Part shown: positions 9,135-17,325 of the stretch, piece by piece | Position numbering within the stretch: position 1 is the first letter of the stretch | How the letters are laid out: every line of letters starts with the position of its first letter | Assembly (NCBI GenBank): GCA_963798805.1 | Contig: CAWCVC010000010.1 | Location: 930,001-994,000, forward strand | Direction of reading: 5' to 3' | From: CAVZCK01 sp963798805 | GTDB taxonomy: Bacteria; Pseudomonadota; Alphaproteobacteria; Rhizobiales; Rhodomicrobiaceae | Length of the DNA stretch: 64,000 nucleotides | The notes under the pieces: generated by a model | Database searches by the model: none | Told to the model about the DNA's origin: nothing | The model's input: only the letters and a program-made list of their open reading frames with translations | Translations under genes and position numbers: made by a program

Positions 9135-10514
9135 TCAGACCGTCGCCGCCTGAGGCACCGGAATGATGCGGTCGCGCCGCAGCCTCTCCGCCACCAGGAA
9201 AGCCAGCTCCAGCGCTTGATTGGCGTTCAGCCGCGGATCGCAATGGGTGTGATAGCGGTCCGACAGGTCGGTGTCGGTGATGAGCTGAGCACCGCCGGTG
9301 CATTCGGTGACGTTCTTGCCGGTCATCTCGACATGGATGCCGCCCGGATAGGTGCCTTCGGCGCGGTGGACGTCGAAGAAGCCCTCGACCTCCTTCATGA
9401 TGCGGTCGAAGGGGCGGGTCTTGTAGCCGCTCGCCGCCTTGATGGTATTGCCGTGCATCGGGTCGCAGGACCAGACCACCTGCTTGCCCTCGCGCTCGAC
9501 CGCGCGGATGAGCGGCGGCAGGCAGTCCCCCACCTTGTCGGCGCCGAAGCGGACGATCAGCGTCAGCCGTCCCGGCTCGTTCTTCGGATTGAGCACGTCG
9601 ATCAGCCGCAAGAGGTCGTCCGGCGGCAGCGACGGCCCGCATTTCAGCCCGATCGGATTGAGCACGCCGCGCAGGAACTCGACATGCGCCTGATCGAACT
9701 GGCGCGTGCGGTCGCCGATCCAGAGGAAATGGCCCGAGGTCGCATACCAGCCGCCGCTGATCGAGTCGACGCGGGTCAGCGCCTGCTCATAGCCGAGCAG
9801 CAGCGCCTCGTGGCTGGTGTAGAAGCTCGTAGTACGCAGCTCATGCAGCTTCTCCGGCGTCAGGCCGCAGGCGCGCATGAAGGTGAGGCTGTCGCTGATG
9901 CGATCGGCCAGCTCCCGATAGCGCTCGCCGGCCGGACTGTCCTGCAGGAAGCCGAGCGTCCATTGATGCACGCGCTCCAGATCGGCGAAGCCGCCCTGGG
10001 CGAAGGCGCGCAGGAGATTGAGCGTTGCCGCCGACTGGCGGTAAGCGCTGAGCAGGCGGTTCGGATCGGGCGTGCGCGCTTCCGGCGTGAAGGCGATGTC
10101 GTTGATGATGTCGCCGCGATAGCTCGGCAGCTCGACGCCCTCGTGCTTCTCGGTGGGCGCCGAGCGCGGCTTGGCGAACTGGCCGGCAATGCGCCCGACC
10201 TTCACCACCGGGCAACCGCCCGCATAGGTCAGCACCACGGCCATCTGCAGAAAGACGCGGAAGAAGTCGCGGATCGTGTCGGCCCGATGCTCGGCGAAGC
10301 TCTCGGCGCAGTCGCCGCCCTGCAACAAGAAAGCGCGGCCGGCGGCGGCCTCGGCCAGTTCCTGCTTCAGCTCGCGCGCCTCACCTGCAAATACCAGCGG
10401 CGGGAAGGTGGCAAGCTCGGCCTCGACGGCGGCGAGCGCCGCTGCGTCCGGGTAGAGAGGGCTTTGCTCAATAAGCTTGGTACGCCAGCTATCCGGCTTC
10501 CATGAGCTGGTCAC
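9135..10514 (-). CDS. aroG: Class II 3-deoxy-7-phosphoheptulonate synthase
   Basis: A 459-residue class II (plant/mycobacterial-type) DAHP synthase, first enzyme of the shikimate pathway, joining phosphoenolpyruvate and erythrose 4-phosphate. Diagnostic stretches are W(K)PDSWR near the start, FLLQGGDCAESFAEH (a metal-ligand cysteine), KVGRIAGQFAKPRS, SHFLWIGDRTRQ-type sequence, and VVWSCDPMHGNT followed by GGIHVEMTGKNVTEC. Full length. The symbol is the one used for class II enzymes in mycobacteria; in this order aroF is also used. Upstream sequence holds two inverted repeats. Confidence 0.93.
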   Translation of the reverse strand: MTSSWKPDSWRTKLIEQSPLYPDAAALAAVEAELATFPPLVFAGEARELKQELAEAAAGRAFLLQGGDCAESFAEHRADTIRDFFRVFLQMAVVLTYAGGCPVVKVGRIAGQFAKPRSAPTEKHEGVELPSYRGDIINDIAFTPEARTPDPNRLLSAYRQSAATLNLLRAFAQGGFADLERVHQWTLGFLQDSPAGERYRELADRISDSLTFMRACGLTPEKLHELRTTSFYTSHEALLLGYEQALTRVDSISGGWYATSGHFLWIGDRTRQFDQAHVEFLRGVLNPIGLKCGPSLPPDDLLRLIDVLNPKNEPGRLTLIVRFGADKVGDCLPPLIRAVEREGKQVVWSCDPMHGNTIKAASGYKTRPFDRIMKEVEGFFDVHRAEGTYPGGIHVEMTGKNVTECTGGAQLITDTDLSDRYHTHCDPRLNANQALELAFLVAERLRRDRIIPVPQAATV

Positions 10515-10622
10515 GGGGTCAACTCCTTGGGCAACGCTGTGTTTGAATGAAGCAGCCGGGCGGTCGATCTGAATGGAGGGGCCCAGCCGCGCCGACCTTA
10601 TAGGACATCCGAAGCGCGCTGG

Positions 10623-10700
10623 CTAGTGGAGCGAACTTGACATTTGAGACCCGCATGCCGCGAACTCGCACTCAAATGTCAAATTCAAAAGCTCCACTAG
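10623..10700. repeat. Nested inverted repeat, unit 1
   Basis: Two perfect arm pairs are nested: outer CTAGTGGAGC at 10623-10632 with GCTCCACTAG at 10691-10700, inner TTGACATTTGAG at 10637-10648 with CTCAAATGTCAA at 10671-10682, around a 22-base centre. It is intergenic between the DAHP synthase and peroxiredoxin genes. The look is that of a dispersed palindromic element. Confidence 0.75.
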
Positions 10701-10705
10701 AATCA

Positions 10706-10798
10706 TGCCATTGTTAGTGGTTCTTTAATTCTAACACGCGCAAGAGTGCTCGCTGCGGATGGGATGCGAGTGTTAGAATTGAACCACTAAGCATGGCA
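10706..10798. repeat. Nested inverted repeat, unit 2
   Basis: The same architecture as unit 1 with different bases: outer TTAGTGGTTC at 10714-10723 with GAACCACTAA at 10781-10790, inner AATTCTAACAC at 10727-10737 with GTGTTAGAATT at 10770-10780, flanked by a short third pair (TGCCA/TGGCA). It starts six bases after unit 1. The outer arms of both units share TAGTGG, suggesting one family. Confidence 0.75.
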
Positions 10799-10848
10799 GT
10801 AGCGCGGTCTACATTCCGCTTCAAAAGCCCGAGGCAGCGATTGCTCGC

Positions 10849-11403
10849 CTATCGCACATGGCGCGCTTTCCAGGCTTTGACAAATGTGAGAGCGGATTTG
10901 ATATGGCTGCCCGCGTCTGACGCCGTCAGGACCGACGCGATCTTACCATCGGGTGTAATCACGTAGGATGTTCGGCTGGCAAAGATGCTGTTGCCCTGTT
11001 TCCAGCCGAGAACATCGTAGGACTTTACAATGTCCCCTTCGGGATCGGCGCCAACCGGGAATTTGTCGCGACATGCCTTCCGTGAGAACTCACGCTGGGT
11101 CTCAATTGTGTCGGTAGAGACGCCGATAACCGAGGCGCCAAGTGTTTTGAACTCCGGCATGGCCTCCGCAAAAAGGTGAGCTTCTTCCGTGCAGACCGAT
11201 GTGAAGCTCTTTGGGTAGAAGTACACGACGACTGGGCCCTTCTTGAGGGCCTTAGATAGCGTGAAGGTTAGCTCCGTGCCGCCCTGCGCCGCTTTCGTGG
11301 AGAATGCTGGCGCAATCGTCCCGACCCTTAGCTCGGCCCACGCGAGGGATGGCAGCAGGCCTGCAAGGAAACAGCTCAGAAGAAAGCGAGCGAGGAGTGT
11401 CAT
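10849..11403 (-). CDS. Exported peroxiredoxin (BCP/PrxQ-like, AhpC-TSA fold)
   Basis: A 184-residue thioredoxin-fold peroxidase. ATG 11403 is preceded by GGAG at a good distance and starts a clear signal peptide (MTLLARFLLSCFLAGLLPSLAWA), so the enzyme is periplasmic. The peroxidatic motif reads YPKSFTSVCTEEAHLF, closest to the BCP/PrxQ form; a second cysteine (SRKACRDKFP) about 40 residues on could be resolving. GVSTDTIETQREF and FPVGADPEGDIVKSYDV are typical of the fold. Its reductant is not encoded nearby. Confidence 0.8.
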   Translation of the reverse strand: MTLLARFLLSCFLAGLLPSLAWAELRVGTIAPAFSTKAAQGGTELTFTLSKALKKGPVVVYFYPKSFTSVCTEEAHLFAEAMPEFKTLGASVIGVSTDTIETQREFSRKACRDKFPVGADPEGDIVKSYDVLGWKQGNSIFASRTSYVITPDGKIASVLTASDAGSHIKSALTFVKAWKARHVR

Positions 11404-11823
11404 TGATAGCTCCAGATTGCGGACCGCTACTCCAATAATGCCTCGTATTCGTAGGACCTGTGGTGCGGCCAACGCAATTCGAGGCTCGAGATCCACGTGC
11501 GTCCCTCCAGAGCCAGCATCCCGCAAACCGGGGGCAGCCCATCGCTATGAATATCCGCTATTGCCAATATCTCTACTTTGTGACCGGAATTGGCGCTTCA
11601 TTCCATCTCGCCATCCCGCGCGCGTATGTCTGAATGGTCGCGTCAGTGTTGGGGAGGGCATCCTGTAAGCCGCAGCTCCTAGGTGAAAGCAGGCGTGATG
11701 TTTCCGCGCCGCGCCGCGGCCCCCTTGCGTTTCGCGGTTATTTTCGACTCGGTCATCTGTTAAGGCGATGGTCACGCTTTTGAACCAAGCTCGCGGGCGG
11801 GCCGTTTCGTCGCGAGACTAACG
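11404..11823. other. Intergenic stretch between peroxiredoxin and VIT-family genes
   Basis: About 420 bases lie between two divergent genes. I find no convincing gene. A 28-codon reading frame at 11547-11633 starts MNIRYCQYLYFVT, which faintly recalls a LysR N-terminus, but it is too short to call. Promoters of both neighbours should lie here; none is clear enough to mark. Confidence 0.4.
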
Positions 11824-12570
11824 ATGAACCAGGCGCTGCCAATGCCGCATCGCAAGCTCGAACACAGCCACGAGCCGGAACACATCGCGGCGCGGCTCGC
11901 CGAGGGGCCGGCCGCCAGCTATATCCGAGACTGGGTGTATGGCGGGATCGACGGCTCGATCACCACCTTCGCCATCGTCGCCGGCGTGGTCGGCGCCGAG
12001 CTGTCTGCACGGGTGGTCCTGATCCTCGGCATCGTCAATGTGCTTGCTGACGGATTCTCCATGGCGGCGGCCAATTTCTCCTCAACGCGCACCGAGATCG
12101 ACGAATATGAGCAGAAGCGCAGCATGGAGGAGCGGCATGTCGAGCTGCACCCCGAAGGCGAGCGCGAGGAGGTCCGGCAGATCTTCGAGGCCAAGGGCTT
12201 TTGCGGTGAGGATCTCGACCGCGCCGTCGACGTTATCACCGCAGAGCGCGAGCGCTGGATTGACACCATGATGACGGAGGAGCACGGCTTGCCCGCCTTG
12301 ACCCGCTCCCCGCTCAAATCGGCCCTGGTCACCTTCGCCGCCTTCGTGCTCTGCGGACTGGTGCCGATTTTCCCCTTCGCCATTGGCGAAACGAACGCAG
12401 TGCCAATATCAGCCTCGATGACGGCACTGGTGTTTTTCGCGATCGGCTCAATTCGCTCATTATGGTCGCTCAAAACCTGGTGGTATTCCGGTCTGGAAAC
12501 ACTAGTAATAGGAATGATCGCTGCCGGCGTCGCTTACGTCGCAGGTGATTTTTTGAGAAATCTGATATAA
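11824..12570 (+). CDS. VIT1/CCC1-family membrane transporter
   Basis: A 248-residue membrane protein of the vacuolar iron transporter family, expected to move Fe2+ or Mn2+ across the inner membrane. The family start DWVYGGIDGSITTFAIVAGVVGA is present (residues about 37-60), followed by a second helix (VVLILGIVNVLADGFSMAAANF). A cytoplasmic acidic/charged loop (about 90-160, with EERHVELHPEGEREEVRQIF and EDLDRAVDVI) is the metal-binding domain position. Three more helices follow (ALVTFAAFVLCGLVPIF, MTALVFFAIGS, TLVIGMIAAGVAYVAG). Full length. A hairpin (12585-12601) lies between it and the next gene. Confidence 0.85.
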   Translation: MNQALPMPHRKLEHSHEPEHIAARLAEGPAASYIRDWVYGGIDGSITTFAIVAGVVGAELSARVVLILGIVNVLADGFSMAAANFSSTRTEIDEYEQKRSMEERHVELHPEGEREEVRQIFEAKGFCGEDLDRAVDVITAERERWIDTMMTEEHGLPALTRSPLKSALVTFAAFVLCGLVPIFPFAIGETNAVPISASMTALVFFAIGSIRSLWSLKTWWYSGLETLVIGMIAAGVAYVAGDFLRNLI

Positions 12571-12609
12571 ACTCTGAGAGGAAGCTTACGCTTTGCGTGA
12601 GCGAATACC

Positions 12610-13821
12610 ATGCGTGACAGCTGTATGAGTTTTAAAGAGCCGAGTTTCACACTGGGCATTGAGGAAGAATATCTCCTCGTTCACCGCCATTCCCGAGATC
12701 TCGTAGCCGATCCCCCAAAACATCTCCTGAGTGAATGCGAGCGCGCCCTGGGCGATCTTGGCGGGCAGGTCACGCCTGAATTCATGCGATCACAGATCGA
12801 GGTCGGAACGCGCGTCTGCAAATCCATCCGGGAGGCGCGCGCGGATCTCGCCCGCCTGCGCGCCGCGATCGCGACCTGCTCGGCGCGCTATGGCTATGCG
12901 CCGATCGCCGCCTCCACCCATCCCTTCGCAGAGTGGGACCGGCAGCGGCACACCGACAAGGAGCGCTACAATGTCATCGTCGCCGATCTGCAGATGATCG
13001 CGCGGCGAATGCTGATCTCGGGCATGCATGTGCATGTCGGCATCGAGGACGAGGATCTGCGCATCGACATCATGAACCAGGCGAGCTATTTCCTGCCGCA
13101 TCTGCTCGCCTTGTCGACCTCCTCGCCCTTCTGGCGCGGCCGGCATACGGGCCTCAAATCCTACCGCCTCTCCATTTTCGACGAATTGCCGCGCACCGGC
13201 CTGCCGGAGCATTTCTCCAGCTATGCCGAATTCGAGCGGACCATCGAGGTGCTGGTCAAGGCGGGGCTGATCGAGGACGCCACCAAGGTCTGGTGGGACA
13301 TGCGCCCATCGGTGCGCTTCCCCACGCTGGAGATGCGCATCACCGACATCTGTCCGCTGCTCGATGACGGCATCGCCATTGCGGCGATGTTCCTGTGCAT
13401 CTGCCGGATGCTCTACCGGCTGCGCCGGCTCAATCAGCGCTGGCGGGCCTACTCGCCCTTCCTGATCATGGAAAACCGCTGGCGCGCGCAGCGCTACGGC
13501 GCCTCGAATGCGCTCGTTGATTTCGGCAAGACCGAGCTTGTGCCGTTCGCCGATCTGATCGAGGAGATCCTGGAGCTGATCCGCGAGGATGCCGACGCGC
13601 TGAACTGCCGGGCCGAGGTCGAGCATACCCGCGTGATTCTGGCGCGCGGAACCAGCGCCGAGCGGCAGATCGGGATTTTCGAGGCAGCGATGGCGAATGG
13701 CGCGGACCGGGTGACGGCGCTGCAAAAGGTGGTCGACTCGCTCATCGTAGACACGGTGCGGGGCACGAGCGCCGAGGCTCTCGGGCAGCATCACCGCATG
13801 CCTGCTCCGGAACCGGCCTAG
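12610..13821 (+). CDS. YbdK-type carboxylate-amine ligase (glutamate-cysteine ligase family 2)
   Basis: A 403-residue ATP-grasp-like ligase of the GCS2 family. Hallmarks are FTLGIEEEYLLV at the N-terminus, TPEFMRSQIEVGT, ISGMHVHVGIED (nucleotide/substrate site) and WWDMRPSVRFPTLEMRITD. E. coli YbdK has only weak gamma-glutamylcysteine synthetase activity, so the natural substrate is uncertain. Start may be 12610 or the ATG at 12625 (MSFKEPSF). It overlaps the convergent SDR gene by four bases. Confidence 0.85.
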   Translation: MRDSCMSFKEPSFTLGIEEEYLLVHRHSRDLVADPPKHLLSECERALGDLGGQVTPEFMRSQIEVGTRVCKSIREARADLARLRAAIATCSARYGYAPIAASTHPFAEWDRQRHTDKERYNVIVADLQMIARRMLISGMHVHVGIEDEDLRIDIMNQASYFLPHLLALSTSSPFWRGRHTGLKSYRLSIFDELPRTGLPEHFSSYAEFERTIEVLVKAGLIEDATKVWWDMRPSVRFPTLEMRITDICPLLDDGIAIAAMFLCICRMLYRLRRLNQRWRAYSPFLIMENRWRAQRYGASNALVDFGKTELVPFADLIEEILELIREDADALNCRAEVEHTRVILARGTSAERQIGIFEAAMANGADRVTALQKVVDSLIVDTVRGTSAEALGQHHRMPAPEPA

Positions 13822-14576
13822 GCGAGGTTCAGGCTCATCCCGCCATCGACCATGATGCCTTCGCCCGTCGTATAGGCGCTGTCGTCGCTCGCCAGGAACA
13901 GCGCCACCCTGGCGACCTCCTCCGGCGTGCCGAAGCGCCTGAGCGGCATCTGCGCCAGGAGAGCCTTGGAAAGCTGCGGGTGCTCCGTATAGCGGTTGGT
14001 GAGCGCCGTCGGGATGAAGCCCGGACACATATAGTTGACCCGGACGCCATAGGGCGCAAGCTCGACGGCGAGGCTGCGCGACAGCCCGGCAATGGCGGCC
14101 TTGGCGGTCGAATAGGCCGAGAGCTGGCGCAGATGCTGGATGGCCATGATCGAGGAGAGGTTGACGACGGAGGCGCCCTTGGCCGCCATCAGCAGGGGCA
14201 GCGCGGCGCGGGTCACGCGGATCGTCCCCCAAAGATGCGGGTTCAGCACGCTCTCCCAGGCGGCATCGTCCATATGGCGGAAATCGGCGCGCAGGAGATT
14301 GCCGGCATTGTTGACGAGCACATGCAGCTTGTCGCCGATCCGCCGGGCAGCGCCGACCATCGCCTCAACATCCTCCGGCTTGGTGACGTCGCCGCGGACG
14401 AAAGAGGCGCGCCCGCCGGCCGCCGCGATCTCGCCCGCCCCCGTCTCGATGCCCTCGCCATTGACGTCGCTCAGGACGACGTGAGCGCCCTCGGCGGCGA
14501 AGAGCTTCGCCGTCGCCAGCCCCAGCCCGGCGCCCGCGCCAGTAATCAAGGCGATCTTGTTCTCCAAACGTCCCAA
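13818..14576 (-). CDS. Short-chain dehydrogenase/reductase
   Basis: A 252-residue classical SDR, NAD(P)-dependent. TGAGAGLGLA near residue 13 is the cofactor glycine motif, DVNGEG follows the second strand (the acidic residue favours NAD), NNAG is at about 90-93, and the catalytic set is S (NLSSIMA) with Y-x3-K (AYSTAKAA). The C-terminus has GEGIMVDGGMSLNL. Substrate unknown. It runs opposite to the ABC transporter genes. Confidence 0.9.
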   Translation of the reverse strand: MGRLENKIALITGAGAGLGLATAKLFAAEGAHVVLSDVNGEGIETGAGEIAAAGGRASFVRGDVTKPEDVEAMVGAARRIGDKLHVLVNNAGNLLRADFRHMDDAAWESVLNPHLWGTIRVTRAALPLLMAAKGASVVNLSSIMAIQHLRQLSAYSTAKAAIAGLSRSLAVELAPYGVRVNYMCPGFIPTALTNRYTEHPQLSKALLAQMPLRRFGTPEEVARVALFLASDDSAYTTGEGIMVDGGMSLNLA

Positions 14577-14931
14577 ACTGTGCCTCCCGATCCCGCAGAC
14601 AAGTCCCGTGGTTTGGCATCAAATCTTGAGCGGTGTCAATCCGCGCCGGGCGGCGGGCGAATGGCGTACTAACGCATCCAGTAACATCGCCGGCAAACCT
14701 CGCTGCTGCTTCGGCCTGCCAAGAGATGAGCCGCGATTGTTGCTCCATATGGACAATAGATGGTCTGAAATGTTTAACCACGGCTGCAGTCACCTCTGAG
14801 TTTAGTCCGGGAATGATGCTAAAGTCGAATAGCCCTATGGCCAATTGGATCCGCGGGCTCGGCGTGTTATGGCTGCAATAAGCAGCATTGCGAGCCTGTC
14901 CAACAACCATCACGAAAATAGGGAGGAAATC
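14577..14931. other. Intergenic region before the branched-chain ABC operon
   Basis: About 355 bases between the divergent SDR and substrate-binding-protein genes, somewhat lower in GC than the coding sequence. It should hold promoters for both. I see no gene and no clear operator; the only firm element is the ribosome binding site GGGAGGAAA at 14921-14929. Confidence 0.4.
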
Positions 14932-16287
14932 TTGAAGATCATCAAGGATACGCCGCTGTCTCGTCGCAGCATCCTGAAAGCCAGCGCTGGAACGGCTGCC
15001 CTGGCGCTTGCGGGTTCCTCGCAGTTCTTCTTCATCCGTCAGGGCTGGGCCGCGGACGAGGCGCCGATCGGCACCTGGCCGGAAGGCTCCAAGGGCGACA
15101 CCGTCACCATCGGCGCGACCGTGCCGCGCACCGGTGCCTACGCCGTGCAGGGCGAGGACGAGCTAAAGGGCATGCAGCTCGCGGTAGAGCATATCAACAG
15201 CGGTAATGATCTGATCAAGAAGATCGCTCCCAAGGTCGACAAGGGTGTTCTCGGCAAGAAGGTCAACCTGGTGGTCGCCGATAGCGGCGCCAAGCCGAAC
15301 AACGCGGTGCAGGAGCAGCAGACCTTTATCCACGACAACAAGATCATCGCCATGACCGGCTCGACCTCGTCGGCGGTGGCGGTCGCGCTCAACAAGTTCG
15401 CCCAGCGCGAGAAGATCCTTTACCTGGTGGCAATCTCAGGCTCGAACGACACCACCGGCAAGGATTGCGCGCGCTACTCCTTCCGCCAGTGCTTCTACGG
15501 CGAGACGGCCGCCAATGCGATCGGCCCGGTGCTGGTCAAGGCCTACGGCAAGAACAAGAAAGCGGCGTTCATGACGCCGGACTATACCTACGGCCACACC
15601 GTCACCAAGTCGGTGAACGAGTATCTCACCAAGAACGGCGGCTGGACGATGGTGACCAACCAGGTGTCGCCGCTCGGCACGTCGGACTTCAGCCAGTATC
15701 TCACCAACATCGCCAATTCCGGCGCCGAGGTCATCGTCAATGTCAACTGGGGCCGCGATGCCGTGCTGTCGATCCAGCAGGCGCGGCAGTTCGGCCTGAC
15801 GCCGAAGATGCAGATGGTAATCCCCTACCAGATCCCGTTCCTCGCCAAGGAAACGGGGCCGGAGCTGACCGAAGGCGTCTACGCCGCCACGGATTTCTGG
15901 TGGACGCTGGAAGACAAGTACCCGCTGGCCAAGATGTTCGTCTCGGAGTTCGATAAGAAATACGGCTACAAGCCGGAATGGGGCGCCAACAACGCCTATA
16001 TGCAGTTCGCCATCTGGGCGCGCATGGTCTCGGAAGCTGGCAGCTTCTATCCGCCGGCCGTGATCAAGCAGTACGAGAAGGGCGAAACCTTCCCGTCCAC
16101 CGTCGGCGATGTCCACTTCCGCGCCGCTGACCACCAGCTCATCCGTCCGGTCGTCATCGTCAAGGGCAAGTCGCCGAAGGAGATGAAGAACAAGGAGGAC
16201 TACTGGGAGGTCACCGAGGTCGTCCCCGGCGAGCCGCTGATGCAGAAGCCCGACGCCTTCGGCTGTCAGCTCGGCGACTACACCTGA
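14932..16287 (+). CDS. ABC transporter substrate-binding protein, branched-chain amino acid/amide type
   Basis: A periplasmic binding protein of 451 residues. I choose a TTG start at 14932 because GGGAGGAAA stands just upstream and the protein then opens with a twin-arginine signal (SRRSILK, R11-R12, then a hydrophobic core ending in GWA-A). The mature domain is the Leu/Ile/Val-type fold (TVTIGATVPRTGAYAVQGED, AVQEQQTFIHDNKI, MTGSTSSAVAVALNKFA). It delivers its ligand to the permeases and ATPases encoded next. The family binds branched-chain amino acids, amides or urea; the ligand here is not known. A Tat signal on such a protein is less usual than a Sec signal. Confidence 0.88.
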   Translation: MKIIKDTPLSRRSILKASAGTAALALAGSSQFFFIRQGWAADEAPIGTWPEGSKGDTVTIGATVPRTGAYAVQGEDELKGMQLAVEHINSGNDLIKKIAPKVDKGVLGKKVNLVVADSGAKPNNAVQEQQTFIHDNKIIAMTGSTSSAVAVALNKFAQREKILYLVAISGSNDTTGKDCARYSFRQCFYGETAANAIGPVLVKAYGKNKKAAFMTPDYTYGHTVTKSVNEYLTKNGGWTMVTNQVSPLGTSDFSQYLTNIANSGAEVIVNVNWGRDAVLSIQQARQFGLTPKMQMVIPYQIPFLAKETGPELTEGVYAATDFWWTLEDKYPLAKMFVSEFDKKYGYKPEWGANNAYMQFAIWARMVSEAGSFYPPAVIKQYEKGETFPSTVGDVHFRAADHQLIRPVVIVKGKSPKEMKNKEDYWEVTEVVPGEPLMQKPDAFGCQLGDYT

Positions 16288-16302
16288 TCACCACGCTTGC
16301 CC

Positions 16303-16329
16303 TTCCTCCCCCGCCCGGCGGGGGAGGAA
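16303..16329. terminator. Strong hairpin between binding-protein and permease genes
   Basis: A perfect 10-base-pair stem (TTCCTCCCCC with GGGGGAGGAA) around the loop GCCCGGC, 16 bases after the binding-protein stop. There is no T tract. It may stabilise the upstream mRNA end or attenuate transcription so that the binding protein is made in excess over the membrane genes. Confidence 0.5.
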
Positions 16330-16347
16330 TAAAAGAACATCGCCACC

Positions 16348-16412
16348 GTCGTGCCCGGCCTCCGTGCCGGGCATCCCTATGGATGGCCGGAACAAATCCG
16401 GTTATGACGTGA
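16348..16412. repeat. Rhizobiales-type palindromic repeat in the ABC operon
   Basis: After the hairpin come TGCCCGGC/GCCGGGCA (16352-16373) and a second small stem CCGGA/TCCGG, flanked by CGTC and GACG. The arrangement resembles the dispersed palindromes common between genes in this order (gccggg-rich double hairpins with atggatggcc between them). It sits inside the operon, just before the permease start. Confidence 0.5.
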
Positions 16413-16436
16413 AGAGAGGGAACGCGAGGCCGCCAC

Positions 16437-17312
16437 GTGATCACTTGGGCCAATTTCATATCGCAGGCATTCAACGGGCTGGTGCTCGGCGCGTTGCTCG
16501 CGCTGATCTCGTCCGGCCTGACCATCATTTACGGCACGCTTGGCGTGCTCAACCTCGCCCACGGCGCCATGTTCATGCTCGGCGGCTATGCGGGCTACGT
16601 GGCCTACAGCTATACGGACTCCTATCTCCTCGCGGTGATCGCCGGCTCGCTGTTTGTGATGCTGGTCGGCGTGGTGATGGAGCGCGGGATCATCCGCTAT
16701 TTCTACCAGCGGCCGCACGAGGATCAGCTCCTGGTCACCTTCGGCCTCGGCATCGTCTTCGTGGAGCTGATCCGCTTCTTCTTCGGCAGCCTATCCAAGG
16801 TGGTTCCGCCGCCGGAGTTCGCCCGCGGCATCACCTCGCTCGGATTCATGTTCTATCCAACCTACCGGCTGGTGCTGGTCGGTATCGTGGCGGTGGCGCT
16901 CCTGGCGCTCTGGCTGGTGCTCTACCGCACGCGGCTCGGCATGATCGTGCGCGCAGGCATCGAGGACTCGGGCATGGTCGACGCGCTCGGCATCAATGTC
17001 TACCGCATCTTCATGGTCGTGTTCGGCATCGGCGCCATGGCGGCCGGCTTCGCCGGCATCGTCAATGCGCCGGTGGTGTCGCTCACGCCTGATATGGGCG
17101 AGGCGATCCTGGTGCAGACCTTCGTCGTCGTGGTGATCGGTGGAGTCGGATCCTTCACCGGCGCGATCCTCGGGGGTCTGATCGCCGGCGAGATCATCAG
17201 CCTCACCTCCATGATCAACCCCGGCTATTCCTATGTCATGCTTTTCGTGGCGATGACGCTGGTGCTCGCGCTTCGGCCATATGGCCTGCTCGGCACGGCC
17301 GGCCGCGAGTGA
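16437..17312 (+). CDS. livH: Branched-chain amino acid-type ABC permease LivH
   Basis: A 291-residue inner-membrane permease with about eight hydrophobic segments. It begins at GTG 16437 (preceded by GAGAGGG at a distance). FNGLVLGALLALISSGLTIIYGTLGVLNLAHG is the family start, and GIGAMAAGFAGIVNAP with VVVIGGVGSFTGAILGG is the cytoplasmic coupling region that docks on the ATPase. It pairs with the LivM part of the following fused protein. Confidence 0.9.
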   Translation: MITWANFISQAFNGLVLGALLALISSGLTIIYGTLGVLNLAHGAMFMLGGYAGYVAYSYTDSYLLAVIAGSLFVMLVGVVMERGIIRYFYQRPHEDQLLVTFGLGIVFVELIRFFFGSLSKVVPPPEFARGITSLGFMFYPTYRLVLVGIVAVALLALWLVLYRTRLGMIVRAGIEDSGMVDALGINVYRIFMVVFGIGAMAAGFAGIVNAPVVSLTPDMGEAILVQTFVVVVIGGVGSFTGAILGGLIAGEIISLTSMINPGYSYVMLFVAMTLVLALRPYGLLGTAGRE

Positions 17313-17325
17313 ACGCGAACGTCTC

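Noticed and set aside
11547..11633. A 28-codon frame resembling a LysR N-terminus
   Set aside because: Too short and the similarity is only a few residues; no remaining regulator sequence follows.
12790..14232. A 480-codon leftward frame across the YbdK-type gene and the SDR
   Set aside because: Out of frame with the SDR and antisense to the ligase; composition is that of a GC-rich shadow.
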